NCBI GenBank assembly: GCA_029204225.1
Contig: CM055093.1
Span: 3,936,056-4,000,055 of the forward strand
Length of the DNA stretch: 64,000 nucleotides
Direction of reading: 5' to 3'
Source of the DNA: Diphasiastrum complanatum
Taxonomy: Eukaryota > Streptophyta > Lycopodiopsida > Lycopodiales > Lycopodiaceae
Shown here: in pieces, positions 22,328 through 33,085 of the stretch
Layout of the letters: every line of letters begins with the position of its first letter
Numbering within the stretch: position 1 is the stretch's first letter
Made by a program: the position numbers and the translations under genes
Notes under the pieces: generated by a model
The model's database searches: none
What the model was told of the DNA's origin: nothing
What the model saw: the letters and a program-made list of their open reading frames with translations, nothing else

Positions 22328-23130
22328 TGAAGCAGTGGGATAAGCGAATGCCGATAAGTTGGAGAAAGAAAGGAGTGATTAGAGAGAGTGGTAGGTATGA
22401 TGCAAAAGTCATGTATGAGTGAGATGGAGGATGGTGATCGCATGAGGTAGTCAACAACGCTATGCCCGCCACTACGAGGATGACATCTAATCTGCTCGAG
22501 TTAGGCCAACAAACTAGACCATTAAAAATGGCCAACTCATGAGCTTCTCCTAGAAGCAATAGGTACTCACCAAAGGTGGTAGTAGGGCCAAAATATCTTC
22601 CGAGGTCCTGGTATCTCTCAAGTCATCCCCATCAAGGGCATGTACACGAAGCTAGTTAGCAAGATCATATAGGTCTATCTGTCGTCATGCTGTCTTGACA
22701 TTGAAGTCACCAGTGAGAAAGACATACCTTGCTATGCATATCTAATAATACTTATGGACATATCACTATACGGTGAACCAACACCCTCCACAAAGGAAGA
22801 GGACATAGGAGGGAAGTAACAGGCTACAACAAAAATGTCCGTATTTGAATCTATGCTATGTCCATCAATGCGGAACCAAATGTAGAGTGAGTGTTTATCA
22901 TGACTGACGACTTAAAGATAGGATGTAGTGACTCCATGTATAAACAAGCAACCCCTCCTGAGCCTCTAACACTGATAGATCTCCATCTCTTCTTGATAGA
23001 ATGAGTCCCATATATAACCTGGAAAAGCGGGTAGTCCTCTCTCCAGACTATTCCGAGTCCCCACGAAAAATAATAGGTCTCTCTAACCAATTAAGTCAAT
23101 CAAATCACATGTATTGGATGATGGAGGTAT
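22320..23130 (-). pseudogene. LINE ORF2 endonuclease (EEP) domain
   Basis: Translated in pieces on minus, the segment contains AP-endonuclease-type elements in order: WGLGIVWREDYPLFQV, GGVACLYMESLHP (22851-23090), an FSLVTSMSRQHDDR remnant of the GDFN region, then NGLVCWPNSS and a VVDYL remnant of the DY motif, then a final SNHSF-type block (22320-22559). These are the usual order of an LINE apurinic-type endonuclease, which nicks target DNA. Multiple frameshifts and stops. It may be the same family as the reverse-transcriptase fragment at 12397-13906, but they do not overlap. Confidence 0.7.
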
Positions 23131-23670
23131 GTCGTTACAGTACCCCAATCCACAAAGATGAAGGAGAAGAGGAAGAAGAAGAAGAAATAGGAGAAGAACA
23201 TCGAGGAGACAGAGATGATAGGGAAGAGGGGGAGGGACTGCTGCTGCTGCTGCACAGTAGTAGCAGGAAAAGACGAATACTAACGAACTCAAAGATAGGA
23301 TGTAGTGAGTCCCTATATAAACAAGCAACCCCTCTTGAGCCTCTACCACTAGCAGATTTCATCTCCTGTCGATAGATTGAGTCCCATATGTAACTTGGAA
23401 AAGCAGGTTAGTCCTCTCTCCTAACTCTCATGAGTCTCCATGAAAAGTAATAGGTCTCTCTCACCAATTAAGTGTATTAGATCACTTATATTGGATGATG
23501 AAGTTGTGCCATTACAGTTTCAAACCTCAATCTGCAAAGATGAAGGAGAAGAGGAAGGGGAAGAATAGGGAGGAGCGAGAGATGATAGAGAAGAGGGAGA
23601 GGGGAGGGACAGCAGCAGGGAAGGAAGCAAGGGGAGTGAGGGGGTGGGGCGAGGGTGGAGAGGAAGGGAA
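22914..23670. repeat. tandem duplication, unit about 380 bp
   Basis: The block from AAAGATAGGATGTAGTGA at 22914 recurs at 23291, and AAAGATGAAGGAGAAGAGGA at 23155 recurs at 23536. The duplicated unit contains the first part of the LINE endonuclease. Copies differ by many substitutions, so the duplication is old. Confidence 0.85.
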
Positions 23671-23784
23671 GGGAAAGGGGCAGCCTCTGATGGAGATGGA
23701 GGGAAGGGGCAGCCTTGGATGGAGACGGAGCAAGGGTAAGAGGGGAAGAAGGAGAGCTAGAGAGGGCAGGGGTGGGTGCCATGT

Positions 23785-23845
<61 letters not shown>

Positions 23846-24420
23846 AATTATGATTAGACATGCTTGCTAGTGGTTTGTCTCTTTATTATCTGGCTACAGG
23901 TCGATGAGCTACAGTTTGCCATTACTTCTCTACATGTTCTCATGTGCTTATGGCTTTGAGCAGTATCCAAGCGTTTATGTGGTTTTTGTCTCAAGAGCAT
24001 AGGGAGCCAAAGATTTTCAGGCTGGCAATATCGGAGTGCTCAAAAAGCTTGACAGATAGATTAAAATAGTAGTCAGATTGGCTTTAACGACTTGTAGATC
24101 TTCTTGTGCTGGTTAAGGCCTTTGATGACTAGTTTAAAGTAACAGTCTAGGTATAGAGGTATTAGAAGCTTCTCCCTAGTGCAGCAGGGAAGGAAGCAAG
24201 GGGAGTGAGGGGGTGGGTTGAGGGTGGAGCATGGAGAGCGAGGGGAAGAAGGGAAGGGGATGAAGCAGCAGCAGGGGAGTAAGCAAGGGGAGCAAGGAGA
24301 GGAAAGGAAGGGAAAGGGGCAGCCTCTGATGGAGGTGGAGGGAAGGGGCAGCCTTGGATGGAGACGGAGCAAGGGTAAGAGGGGAAGAAGGAGAGCTAGA
24401 GAGGGCAGGGGTGGGTGCCA

Positions 24421-24500
<80 letters not shown>

Positions 24501-24837
24501 AATTATGATTAGACATGCTTGCTAGTGGTTTGTCTCTTTATTATCTGGCTACAGGTCGATGAGCTACAGTTTGCCATTACTTCTCTACATGTTCTCATGT
24601 GCTTATGGCTTTGAGCAGTGTCCAAGCGTTTATGTGGTTTTTGTCTCAAGAGCACAGGGAGCCAAAGATTTCCAGGCTGGCAATATCGGAGTGCTCAAAA
24701 AGCTTGACACATAGATTAAAAATAGTAGTCTGATTGGCTTGAACGACTTGTAGATCTTCTTGTGCTGGTTAAGGCCTTTGATGACTAGTTTAAAGTAACA
24801 GTCTAGGTATAGAGGTATTAGAAGCTTCTCCCTAGTG
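23612..24837. repeat. tandem duplication, units 569 and about 657 bp, with (GT)n(GA)n
   Basis: GCAGCAGGGAAGGAAGCAAG starts both units (23612 and 24181), and both end at GAAGCTTCTCCCTAGT. Each contains a G-rich purine segment, a (GT)n then (GA)n microsatellite (23782-23843 and 24422-24499) and about 330 bp of unique sequence with only a handful of differences, so this duplication is recent. The second unit has an extra internal duplication in the G-rich part. Long open frames here are low-complexity artefacts. Confidence 0.9.
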
Positions 24838-25080
24838 TCTAGCTTAGAAGATCTGAAACATTACCCTTTAGGATTGGTGAGCAAAGTAGCACAAACTGAT
24901 CAGAAATCTGATCAACATTTGAAAAAAATTTCTTTTTCCATGGCTTCGTGAGCTTTTCTTGTTTTTTTTCCCTAAATGAGTACTGAAAACAGTCAACAAT
25001 CACCATAAGTCTCCTTCATTTTCTGAAGAAATGGCTGCTTACTCATTAGCCCATTGCTACGTGAATGTGGAATTTGGCAG

Positions 25081-25314
25081 GTGCCATTTGATGAAGAACC
25101 CTCTTGTGCAAAGGGCGAAGGTAAAACAAAAGAAGAGTCGTGCTCTATTCCGTGTAAAGATGCATGCAGGAATTCAATCAAACATCATCTGACAGTGGTA
25201 GAGGAGGGTACTGGATTTAACCTCGAGGCATCGGAGAGGGAGAAAGCCATGCAAACTTGTTCCTCTGAGTGTGTAAAACAATGTAAGTTGGAACCAACAC
25301 CTGTGACCTCTTGA
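25081..25314 (+). CDS. candidate terminal exon of a host gene with two CX3CX3C motifs
   Basis: An AG acceptor (TTTGGCAG at 25073-25080) is followed by an open 77-codon stretch ending in TGA at 25312. The encoded peptide is hydrophilic and contains eight cysteines, six arranged as CSIPCKDAC and CSSECVKQC, that is two CX3CX3C motifs about 36 residues apart. Such pairing suggests a metal- or disulfide-bonded fold. The frame remains open upstream to 25054, so the exon start is a guess. No other exon was recognised in the window. I do not know the family, and a chance frame cannot be excluded. Confidence 0.4.
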   Translation: MPFDEEPSCAKGEGKTKEESCSIPCKDACRNSIKHHLTVVEEGTGFNLEASEREKAMQTCSSECVKQCKLEPTPVTS

Positions 25315-27322
25315 TCTTGCATTTCATCTTTGTCTGTCTGACTTCTATTGTAGATTTCTCTTCGGTTTTCTTCCTTTTTGTATAGCCTTTTATATTATTT
25401 TCGTCTTTTTAGTTGCCTCAGCTGTGAGTTCTCATAGAGTTCAATGTGACGTGACGATTTATTCATGATGAAAATTTTAAGAAAATCTTGCTCTATTTTG
25501 ATGCAATGCTGAGGGGTGTCATCTCATGAAGCTCTCTAAACCTCAATAATCTATTCTCTAACCAGGCATTAAACCTGGAAAGGCTACATCATTTCTGCTT
25601 CCTTACAGGCCTGCTAGGTAAGCTGATGCGGCTAATTTTTGGTGATTCTTGTTTAAAAGGAAGATATTGGGACAATGGAGTTATGTCATTGTTGTACATG
25701 ATCAGGCTATTGGTACCACAGGCTTTGACGAAGTATCATCTGGATTATTCTCTTTTTATTGGTCAGCAAGTTTGATTTGGGGGTGATTCTGCAAAATTAT
25801 TACAACCTAGTAAAGATAATTGTCTGCTCTAATTTAAATTTCTATTGACAATTGGTTTCATGATCTTCTTTTACCTCTTAGATTTTCTATTCTGCTTACG
25901 AAATATTTTAAATCTATTCCAAAGAAGAACTTTCTTCTTATTTGTCTCTTGGTTGTGACTTTGGTGCCTTGTATCTTAACAATCCTTTCAGAGGATTTGG
26001 CACTTTGATTCCTGGGTGCATCTACTTTGAGAGATTCTTCTACATTTAGTGCATAGAAATTGTGAAGGCTGACCTTTTTGATGTTACTGTGACAAGGTCA
26101 AAGCATTTCAAGTAGTGCTTTTGATTTGTGTACATACATAAACTGCACAGCCTAAGTAGAATTTGTAACTGAATAGATGTTATTGATTTTTGCTAGCGAA
26201 TGGATCAAGATTTTAGTGACTGTGAGGCCAAAGGCCTGTGTGTTCATTAGATCAGCTTGTCTACTTCTTGCAGTAGTTCAAACAATTTATGTTACAACCA
26301 TAAACCTTCCAATGGGAATGAGATCTAGCTATTGAAATTTGATGGTTTGTCACAAGCCAAAGCAAGCTCTTTGTGATGTACTAGCATGTTCCTTCTGTGT
26401 CTTTGGTTCATTTTTTATATGAAATTACATGAAGATACGTTTGGATCCAAAAAAAATAAGCAAATTCAAGGTGAATACCATTGCAAATTGATGCCTGAAG
26501 TACAATCACTAGCAGCATATGTGCACCTCCATCTTCCATTCTCTGCACTCACATCAACTGCTTCAATTTTTTTTGATAATAGTACTTGCAGTTTTTCAAT
26601 ACTTGTAAAAATAATGAAATTTTGTCTATATGAAAGATTTAACAATATCGGCTGTGTTATGGCCATTGCAATTTGTCTCCATCAGTGAAAATGGAATTTA
26701 TTTCAAAATGGCACTTTTAAACAAAATGTCTGAAAATGTAACACATGTTTTTACCATTGAAGCTATCTTCCAGCTTTTTGCTTGCACTTAAGCTCTGTGG
26801 ATAGGAGGGAGGAATGTACCTCTATTATGAGTGGGGTCTGGAAAGCCTTTTTTGAATCCAAACTTTCTAGTCCTAGTTGTAACGAATTTACTGATTTGAT
26901 AGGGCATTAAGGATAAGGCCATTCATGTGCTTTGTACTTTGTGAGATGCCATGACCCTTGGTAGAAGTCTGTTAGATATTAGGCAATAAACCAGAAGGTT
27001 GAAATTTTAATGGTTTCCTCTTGATTATGAAAGATGAACCATGTATGCGCCACATTTAGTACTATATTTGCAAAGATCCATAGATGGTAAATGATAAACG
27101 TAAGTTATACAACACATCACTTCAAAACACATTCATGCACAATATATAGAAGCCAAGATACCTGCTCCAAATAGAAGACCTTTATTTAGATACAACCCAT
27201 CAGTGATCCAAATTAGTCATATTTATGCCTTACAACACCTTTGTTAGGTAGATGTCAAATATAGAACATATGTATGTATATCCTAATTAACATGCTATAA
27301 CAACTCATGAATTTCATGTCTC

Positions 27323-27383
<61 letters not shown>

Positions 27384-28739
27384 CAAAAGGATGGAGCTCC
27401 AATCATAGAGATGGAGAGAAATCATTATGTAGATGGAGGGGGTCCAAATGCATAACATATCTAATCACACATATAAGAGAGATCTTCAAGCCTACATGAT
27501 TTAGAATGAGAGAGGAAGTGCACCCTCCCACATCTTTTATGATGAGGAAAGATAACGCATGGATGGGAGAGGTATTCTCCCGTGGAAAAAAAAAAGACTA
27601 GGTGCATGAGATAGGACTCATATATTCAAGCATTGTGTTGTAATGAGATTTAAAGCTTGACAATGGAACTCTTAGAATCTAGCAAAATGTCTTGATATGC
27701 TTGGATGAGCTTTCCATGAAAGCAATGAGGGCCTACTTTTATAAGCTTATCTTTACATACTTCAAGGCTTTGAATTTTGACTTGCATATGAGAACTTCAT
27801 GTGCTTGATAGAAGTAGTGCGCCCATCTAGCTTTTGTACAAGGTCCATCTATCTACCTTCTAAAGAATGAATTTCATCATGCTTATGGCTTTGAAGGTGA
27901 ATAACTTGTTGCCCTTCCAGTTCCACTCGATCATGTATCTTGATGTTTTTGTCCCATGATTAAATCTAGTCATCATTCATTCTAGATATAAAAAATAACA
28001 GATGTGCAAGGTATTGAATCTATGATGTTGATATTTTTAGTCCTAATGCATGAATACTATCATGCTTGTAGTTTTTCATATCCGTCTTTTTTCTAGATCT
28101 CAAAGGTTAATGGAGGAGGCTCTCCAATATTATATCACCATTTTCTTTGTGGTAATGGGTTCTCTCTTGAGAACTTATCTTTGTGCATAACAAAATCATC
28201 CCAAAGGGTCCTTGTATGTGTAAATTGGTTTGAGGCCTCTTTCTGTTTAGAATCATGGATAGCTATCCATTTTGCAAAGCAAAATCAAAAGTAGCACAGT
28301 ATAAAAATCATTAGACTAATCTTAAAGGCATTACACATTTATTGTTGTCCTACCTTCACAAATAATATTTTGGCATTTTCCCCTTAACATAAAAAGCCAT
28401 TGAATTCTTACATATCACATTAGGGAGACATGAGAATGCTCGTGTAATCAAGAAACCAAACATCAATCTTAAATCCATTCCATAGAGTCAAACATCGCAT
28501 ATGTCACACACAAAATACAAGACATTTGAGAGTTCTTACCTCGCAAGGCAATATATATTATCGAAGTTTGTGAATTGAAAGATCTCACTCTTAACCTTAT
28601 AGACCATGTCTTTAAATAACAACATGGTTTCAACACCTCCTCCAAGAATCCAAGCTAGGATGCCGAAACAAGAGAAACAAAAGGAACATTAGGTGGCTCA
28701 AACCTATCCAAACAATCTAGATCTTATGAAATTTGTTTC
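25315..28739. other. no gene recognised; (GA)n inside
   Basis: AT-rich stretch. The first several hundred bases (long T-rich stretches) could be the 3' UTR or downstream region of the candidate exon. The frame at 26386-26688 has no recognisable content. A (GA)n microsatellite lies at 27325-27380, flanked by Purine-rich DNA. 27400-28700 shows no motif beyond scattered LTR-like words. Confidence 0.4.
27325..27380. repeat. (GA)n microsatellite, 28 units
   Basis: Pure dinucleotide repeat of 56 bp. Confidence 0.97.
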
Positions 28740-29217
28740 AACTCAATTGGATGTGTCTTGTGAAAGTTATAGCCATCTAGGTGTGATTTTGAATCCAAAG
28801 CCACATAGTTTTATGCAAATTAAGTAGATTTGTGTCTTTTGTGGTATCTTTGAGTGCTCTACACGCGCTTAGAAGGTGGTGGATCAAAATCTTGTGATGC
28901 TTCATCCTTGAAGAGAAGCTAGATCTAGATTGAGATTGTCATAGCTATTGAGATTGTACTCTCAAATTTGTTGCAATATCTCAATTTGGTTTTGGTTGGA
29001 CACCATTATCAAATCCTTTTTTGAGAAAGAAGCAACATTTGTACTTGTTTTTTGGATCCATTACAAGTCAATATCTCAAGTGATTATGACATCCAAGGGG
29101 TCCCTCCTCTTGGAGCAAGGTGAGAGATTGAACACCTCCAACTATTCTATTTGGAAGGTGAGGATGAAATCAATTTTGATTCTCGAAGATGTGATGGGAT
29201 ATTGTATTTGGACTTGA
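28740..29217 (+). pseudogene. copia family H: leader end and gag N-terminus
   Basis: Leader words such as CATCTAGGTGTGATTTTG and GCCACATAGTTT are shared with 32520-32570 and, inverted, with 57590-57640. The ATG at 29087 starts a gag N-terminus: LLLEQGERLNTSNYSIWKV, then RMKSILILEDVMG, matching the minus-strand gag at 57326-56640. The homology ends near 29210, so only about 40 codons of Gag remain. Confidence 0.75.
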
Positions 29218-29422
29218 TGAGGAATATTGCCTTCTTAGATCTCTAACAAAGGCACTCACATGTTTCACTGGCCTTCTGTGGACTCCAAGACAAAGTTCTT
29301 TCTAGACTTAAGTTCACACAATGTGAGCCTGACTTGCAATGCAAAATATTTTTTTGAAAAGGTAAATGAATTCTTAGAAACTTTAAAAAAAAAATCAAAT
29401 ACAAATGAAAAATGTTGTTAAG

Positions 29423-31144
29423 TCATTCATTCACATCAAGCATCCACATGAGACATGATGAGGGGTCAAGATGGAGAAACCCCCCTCGGAAGGAAAATCT
29501 TTTCTTATGCAAGATCAATTGGCACGAGCCAATTACATATTCATCTTTGAAGTGTTCTCAAATACTTTAAAATAAAAAAATCTTTAAACGTGAACAAAAA
29601 TCATATGGGATTTCAAAGACAATCTTTTCTTCATCCAATTTCGAAAAGTATCAAAGCTAGATTTTCAAAACATGAAAACTAGAATCATAATCATTGGTTT
29701 TGCTTACATGCAAAGGTAAATGACTCAAAAAAAGTGACATGCAAAGGGAAAGGAATGGAGATCTTATGCATGCAATTGTTTTATCATAAAGAATGATGAC
29801 ACGCAAAGTTTTAAGAGATGCAAAATGAATGCATGCAACTAGTTTTGTGATTCTTGGTCCAAAAATGAAAGTTTCTTGATCATGCAAGTTTGGGAATGGA
29901 TCTAAAATGATAGTAGCTTTATTGCATGTAAGGAAAGAGTGTTTAGTTGCTGGAAAATGAAGTTTGAAGGCCAAGTTAGAGAGAGAGTAAGAGATTTGTT
30001 GGTGTAGGTACGAGAGAGAGAGAGAATTAGCATTTTTGGTGAGCAAGAGAGGAAAGAGTAGAGAGGGGTTTTGAGAAAGGTGAATAGGGATGAGAGAGAG
30101 TGTGAGGGGAAGGGAAGAGAAAAGAGATAAAGTGTGTGTGTTGAAGATGGTGGATCGTCCAAGAGATCCCATCAATTTTGGCATGGTTTCCTTGAGCCAT
30201 AGACCTTCTCCAGCACCTACACATACAAGCAAACAAAAGACAAGCAAAATATTCATTAATTGGAATCAGGGGATGGTGGGAGGGCGCACTACATCTTTTA
30301 TAGGGAGTTTGGAGGCAGGCCAAAGGTGGTGATGTGTCAAATTGAAGTGTGTGAGGTGTGGGGGAGACTTATAGTGGAGTAAGGGTAAGTGAAAGAATGA
30401 TGTGTAAAGGTGAAGGAGGGTTGCATGGGAGTTAGAATTTGTCAAGTGAGAGGGGAGGAGGGCACCCTTAACTATGTGTCCATAAGCCCTTAAGCCATGT
30501 GGAAAAGTAGGTAAGCTATTTTTGACATGCAAGGAAGGTAGATGGCTCAACATTTAATGTTAGCCATGATATAGTTTAATTTTCTATGTTACAACTTGGG
30601 AATTCACCCAAGTGCAAGCTTTCTAGGGAAGGGGGTCTAGTATATGTCCATTTTATCTTGCATAAGAATCATCAATTTTTAGGCTCTTTTTTCTAGGGGT
30701 TGTCCATCCCCAATCACGGCGGAGAAAAACCAAAGGGGTGATCAATCCCTCAGCTCGTCCCTAGTTCTTTATAGACTGCCTTGAGCCTTCATTGTAGACT
30801 TATGAAAAGGCCTTCTTATGGTACCCTTCATAAGCTTTCAAATTCTTGTTCTTGATCCTTAGGTACTTCTTCACATACATGCACAAACCTTAAAGAAAGG
30901 TTAGTTGTGAAATCTTACCATTTAGAAATGATTCATCATATAATTTTCTAAGTTCTTAAATCTTTAGATTCTACGAATAGAATCTGTACATCATCACAAG
31001 TGGTTAGTAGGAATCACAGTTTCATGAATTTCTCATCTTTAGATAGTAATACCCGCACATGCACTCAATTCTTTTGAGAAAAGCAAAATGAATGGAAGAT
31101 GGGATAGTCATTATTTATGGGGCATTTTGCCTCTACAATTTACA
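29423..31144 (-). repeat. gypsy LTR, about 1.7 kb, copy 1
   Basis: Homologous over its length to 37818-39471 in the same orientation. Shared landmarks include TGAGGGGTCAAGATGG, TATGCAAGATCAATTGG, TTCTAGGGGTTG and CCATCCCCAATCA, and the terminal TACAATTT(T)ACA. A TATA box is conserved in both. Right flank resembles the polypurine side of copy 2 only weakly. The exact left end is uncertain by some 15-30 bp. Long minus-strand frames inside (for example 29657-30256) lie in pyrimidine-rich sequence and are not regarded as genes. Confidence 0.75.
30295..30303 (-). promoter_or_regulatory. TATA box in 1.7-kb LTR copy 1
   Basis: Minus strand CTATAAAAG, at the same relative place as CTATAAAAGG in LTR copy 2 (38642-38651). 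Conservation between diverged copies supports a real U3/R promoter. Confidence 0.65.
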
Positions 31145-31378
31145 GCTTCAATGCGGTGAAAACACATGCGCAAGCATAAGCGTGGGCCTTATGAAGATTT
31201 AGCAAAATTTAGTTTGATATTTTCTCATTAATATGTACATATGTAAATCTCACATGTGTGGAGCATGTTCCCACGTGTGGAGGGTAGGCCTAATCACTTT
31301 AGTTTATTTTTGTTGAGTTTGAATAGTCAATAGGCCTCAAACTTGAGTTCTAGTGAGGTAGTGACATTTGTCACATAA

Positions 31379-32030
31379 TGTTAGGACTGAAACGCAACCA
31401 TTTGGCTCAATCACATTTAGAGGAGTAGATCACAAGGCCAATCACTTTAAGAGGTGCATCACATGTTGACCAATCATGTTTAGACGTGCACACCATGAGG
31501 CCCAATCAAATAGTGAGGTAGAAATTATGAGGTCCAATCATGATGAGAGGTGCAAATTTAGGGGTCCATTCATGATGTAGGAAGATAATCAATGGGGTCC
31601 AATAATTTAAGAGTATTTTCTCTTGCAAGAACTCGAGCTAGCTCTATTTGAATGGGGTCTCATTTTTACATATCAATGAAAATTATGGTAATCAAGTCTT
31701 GATGAGAGTTTTGTTTCCAACACTTAGAAATTTTTCTATGTTCTCTCTCTATCGAGTGTGAGGCTCCATTTTCTCTCTCTACTTGAGCGTGAGGCTCTCC
31801 ATTTTCTCTCTCTACCTGAGAGCAACCTATTTTTGGACTTATTTTTCATATATGTGAATGATAGCTTTTGTGTGGGTAAATGCATGCTTGTGTGCTCTTG
31901 TGTTCTTGCCTTGACATTGTCTAGGTAGATTGCTTGCTACAATCATGTGATAGTTTGTTGTGCAATCACACACTCCTTAGAAGATCAATCACATGCTTTT
32001 GGTTGTCCTCACATGTCTGAAAAGTACACA
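31379..32030 (+). repeat. copia family H 5' LTR (left end tentative)
   Basis: The right end (AAGTACACA) abuts a primer-binding site. The left end is placed at TGTTAGGACTG, which begins with TG; this is a guess. The U3 part carries seven imperfect CCAAT-containing units (31403-31625), and downstream three copies of a TTTTCTCTCTCTAYYKGAG unit at 31741-31830. Confidence 0.6.
31403..31625 (+). repeat. degenerate 32-bp tandem repeat, seven units, each with a CCAAT-like box
   Basis: Units share a form close to GGYCCAATCATNWTNAGAGG followed by TGCANNTCA. Consecutive cores read CTCAATCA, GCCAATCA, ACCAATCA, CCCAATCA, TCCAATCA, TCCATTCA and TCCAATAA. They lie in the U3 part of a copia LTR. Confidence 0.75.
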
Positions 32031-32042
32031 TGGTATCAGAGC
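32031..32042 (+). other. primer-binding site, initiator tRNA-Met type
   Basis: Perfect TGGTATCAGAGC on plus immediately after the LTR end. Confidence 0.9.
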
Positions 32043-32780
32043 TTGCATTAGGATGGATGGCATGCATCATGCTTGATGAAAATTGCTTGAAAAAATAAGG
32101 TTTTGAGAGCTAGTTTGGACATAGTTTGCATTCAAGTGTATTTTGAGATCAAAAGGGATCAAAATCATGATGAATTGATCCATCTTGAGTACTATACAAA
32201 CAAAGGTGCTTAGACATATGTGAGATCACCAAAATTTGGATGGTTGGTGTTTCTCAAAGGTAGATTCCAAATCTAGTGCTTGATAGCTTGTTGGAAAGCT
32301 AGTGAAGTCTAGTTTGTAGTGCAATTGATTTAAATTCAAATCGATGTGTCTTGAAAAAGTTATGAAGTCTAGTTTGTAATGCAATTGATTTAAAGTCAAA
32401 TCGATGTGTCTTGAAAAAGTTAAAGGCATTCAAAGGAATGTGGGTAGGGCACCCAATCTGGAGAGGCTCACAACTAGCTTAGATCATCAAAAATCCATGA
32501 TTCTACATTGTCAATCTTGTTTAGGGTGGTCAATCTAGGTGTGATTTTGCTGCCACAGCCATATAGTTTCACTCACACCTTTTTTTTTGGGTAGTTTGTG
32601 GAATCTTTGAATGTTTTTAAATTTTTTGAAGCTCTTGGAAGGAGTTGCCTCAAAATTCTTGGGGTACAAGATCTAGATTGAAGGAAATTGGCATTTCTTG
32701 TGAGATTGGTCTCAGAAAGTGATTGCAAGATCTCAAATTGGAAAATAAGAATTGTGGTTTGATGCATACTTAAAACTTTG
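32043..32780 (+). other. copia family H leader with 60-bp tandem repeat
   Basis: Non-coding leader after the primer-binding site, sharing words with 28740-29080 and 57330-57700. A 60-bp unit is repeated in tandem at 32304-32363 and 32364-32423 with three or four differences. Gag is not reached; the homology ends near 32780 and OTA-element sequence begins. Confidence 0.65.
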
Positions 32781-33085
32781 ACTATCCATCAAATTTTAAA
32801 TAAGTCCATCACAAAATCCTTTGTTACTCAATAAATATAGGTTTACTTTTATTTAAAAAACAGTGTTATTGAAGTTGTAAAAGCTAGCATACCGACGTGC
32901 TAGCTTGCAAATTTTTTAGTTTAAAAATATAAAGTTTTATTTTTAAAACCTTTTGAAAAAATAAATTTCTTGGTAAGGGCTTCTTTGAGTTAATTAAATA
33001 CGACGTGTTGTTCATCCGTCCATTTGGGAACTACAACTACTTTGTAGATTAAGTGTGCTTTGTTAGCGAAACCAAAAATAAATCA
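32781..33085. other. AT-rich junction region, one GACGTGC palindromic motif
   Basis: No coding motif. Contains the word ACCGACGTGCTAGC at 32891-32904, part of a motif set that recurs at 34776-34970 on the other side of the reverse-transcriptase fragment. Confidence 0.4.

Noticed and set aside
26386-26688. 100-aa plus-strand frame
   Set aside because: Composition matches AT-rich non-coding DNA, with an overlapping minus frame of equal quality and no motif.
29657-30256. 199-aa minus-strand open frame starting with a hydrophobic leader
   Set aside because: It lies wholly in a gypsy LTR downstream of its TATA box, in pyrimidine-rich DNA, and the homologous LTR at 37818-39471 does not preserve the frame.
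31403-31625. CRISPR-like array
   Set aside because: Units are adjacent and degenerate with no unique spacers; the context is a plant LTR.
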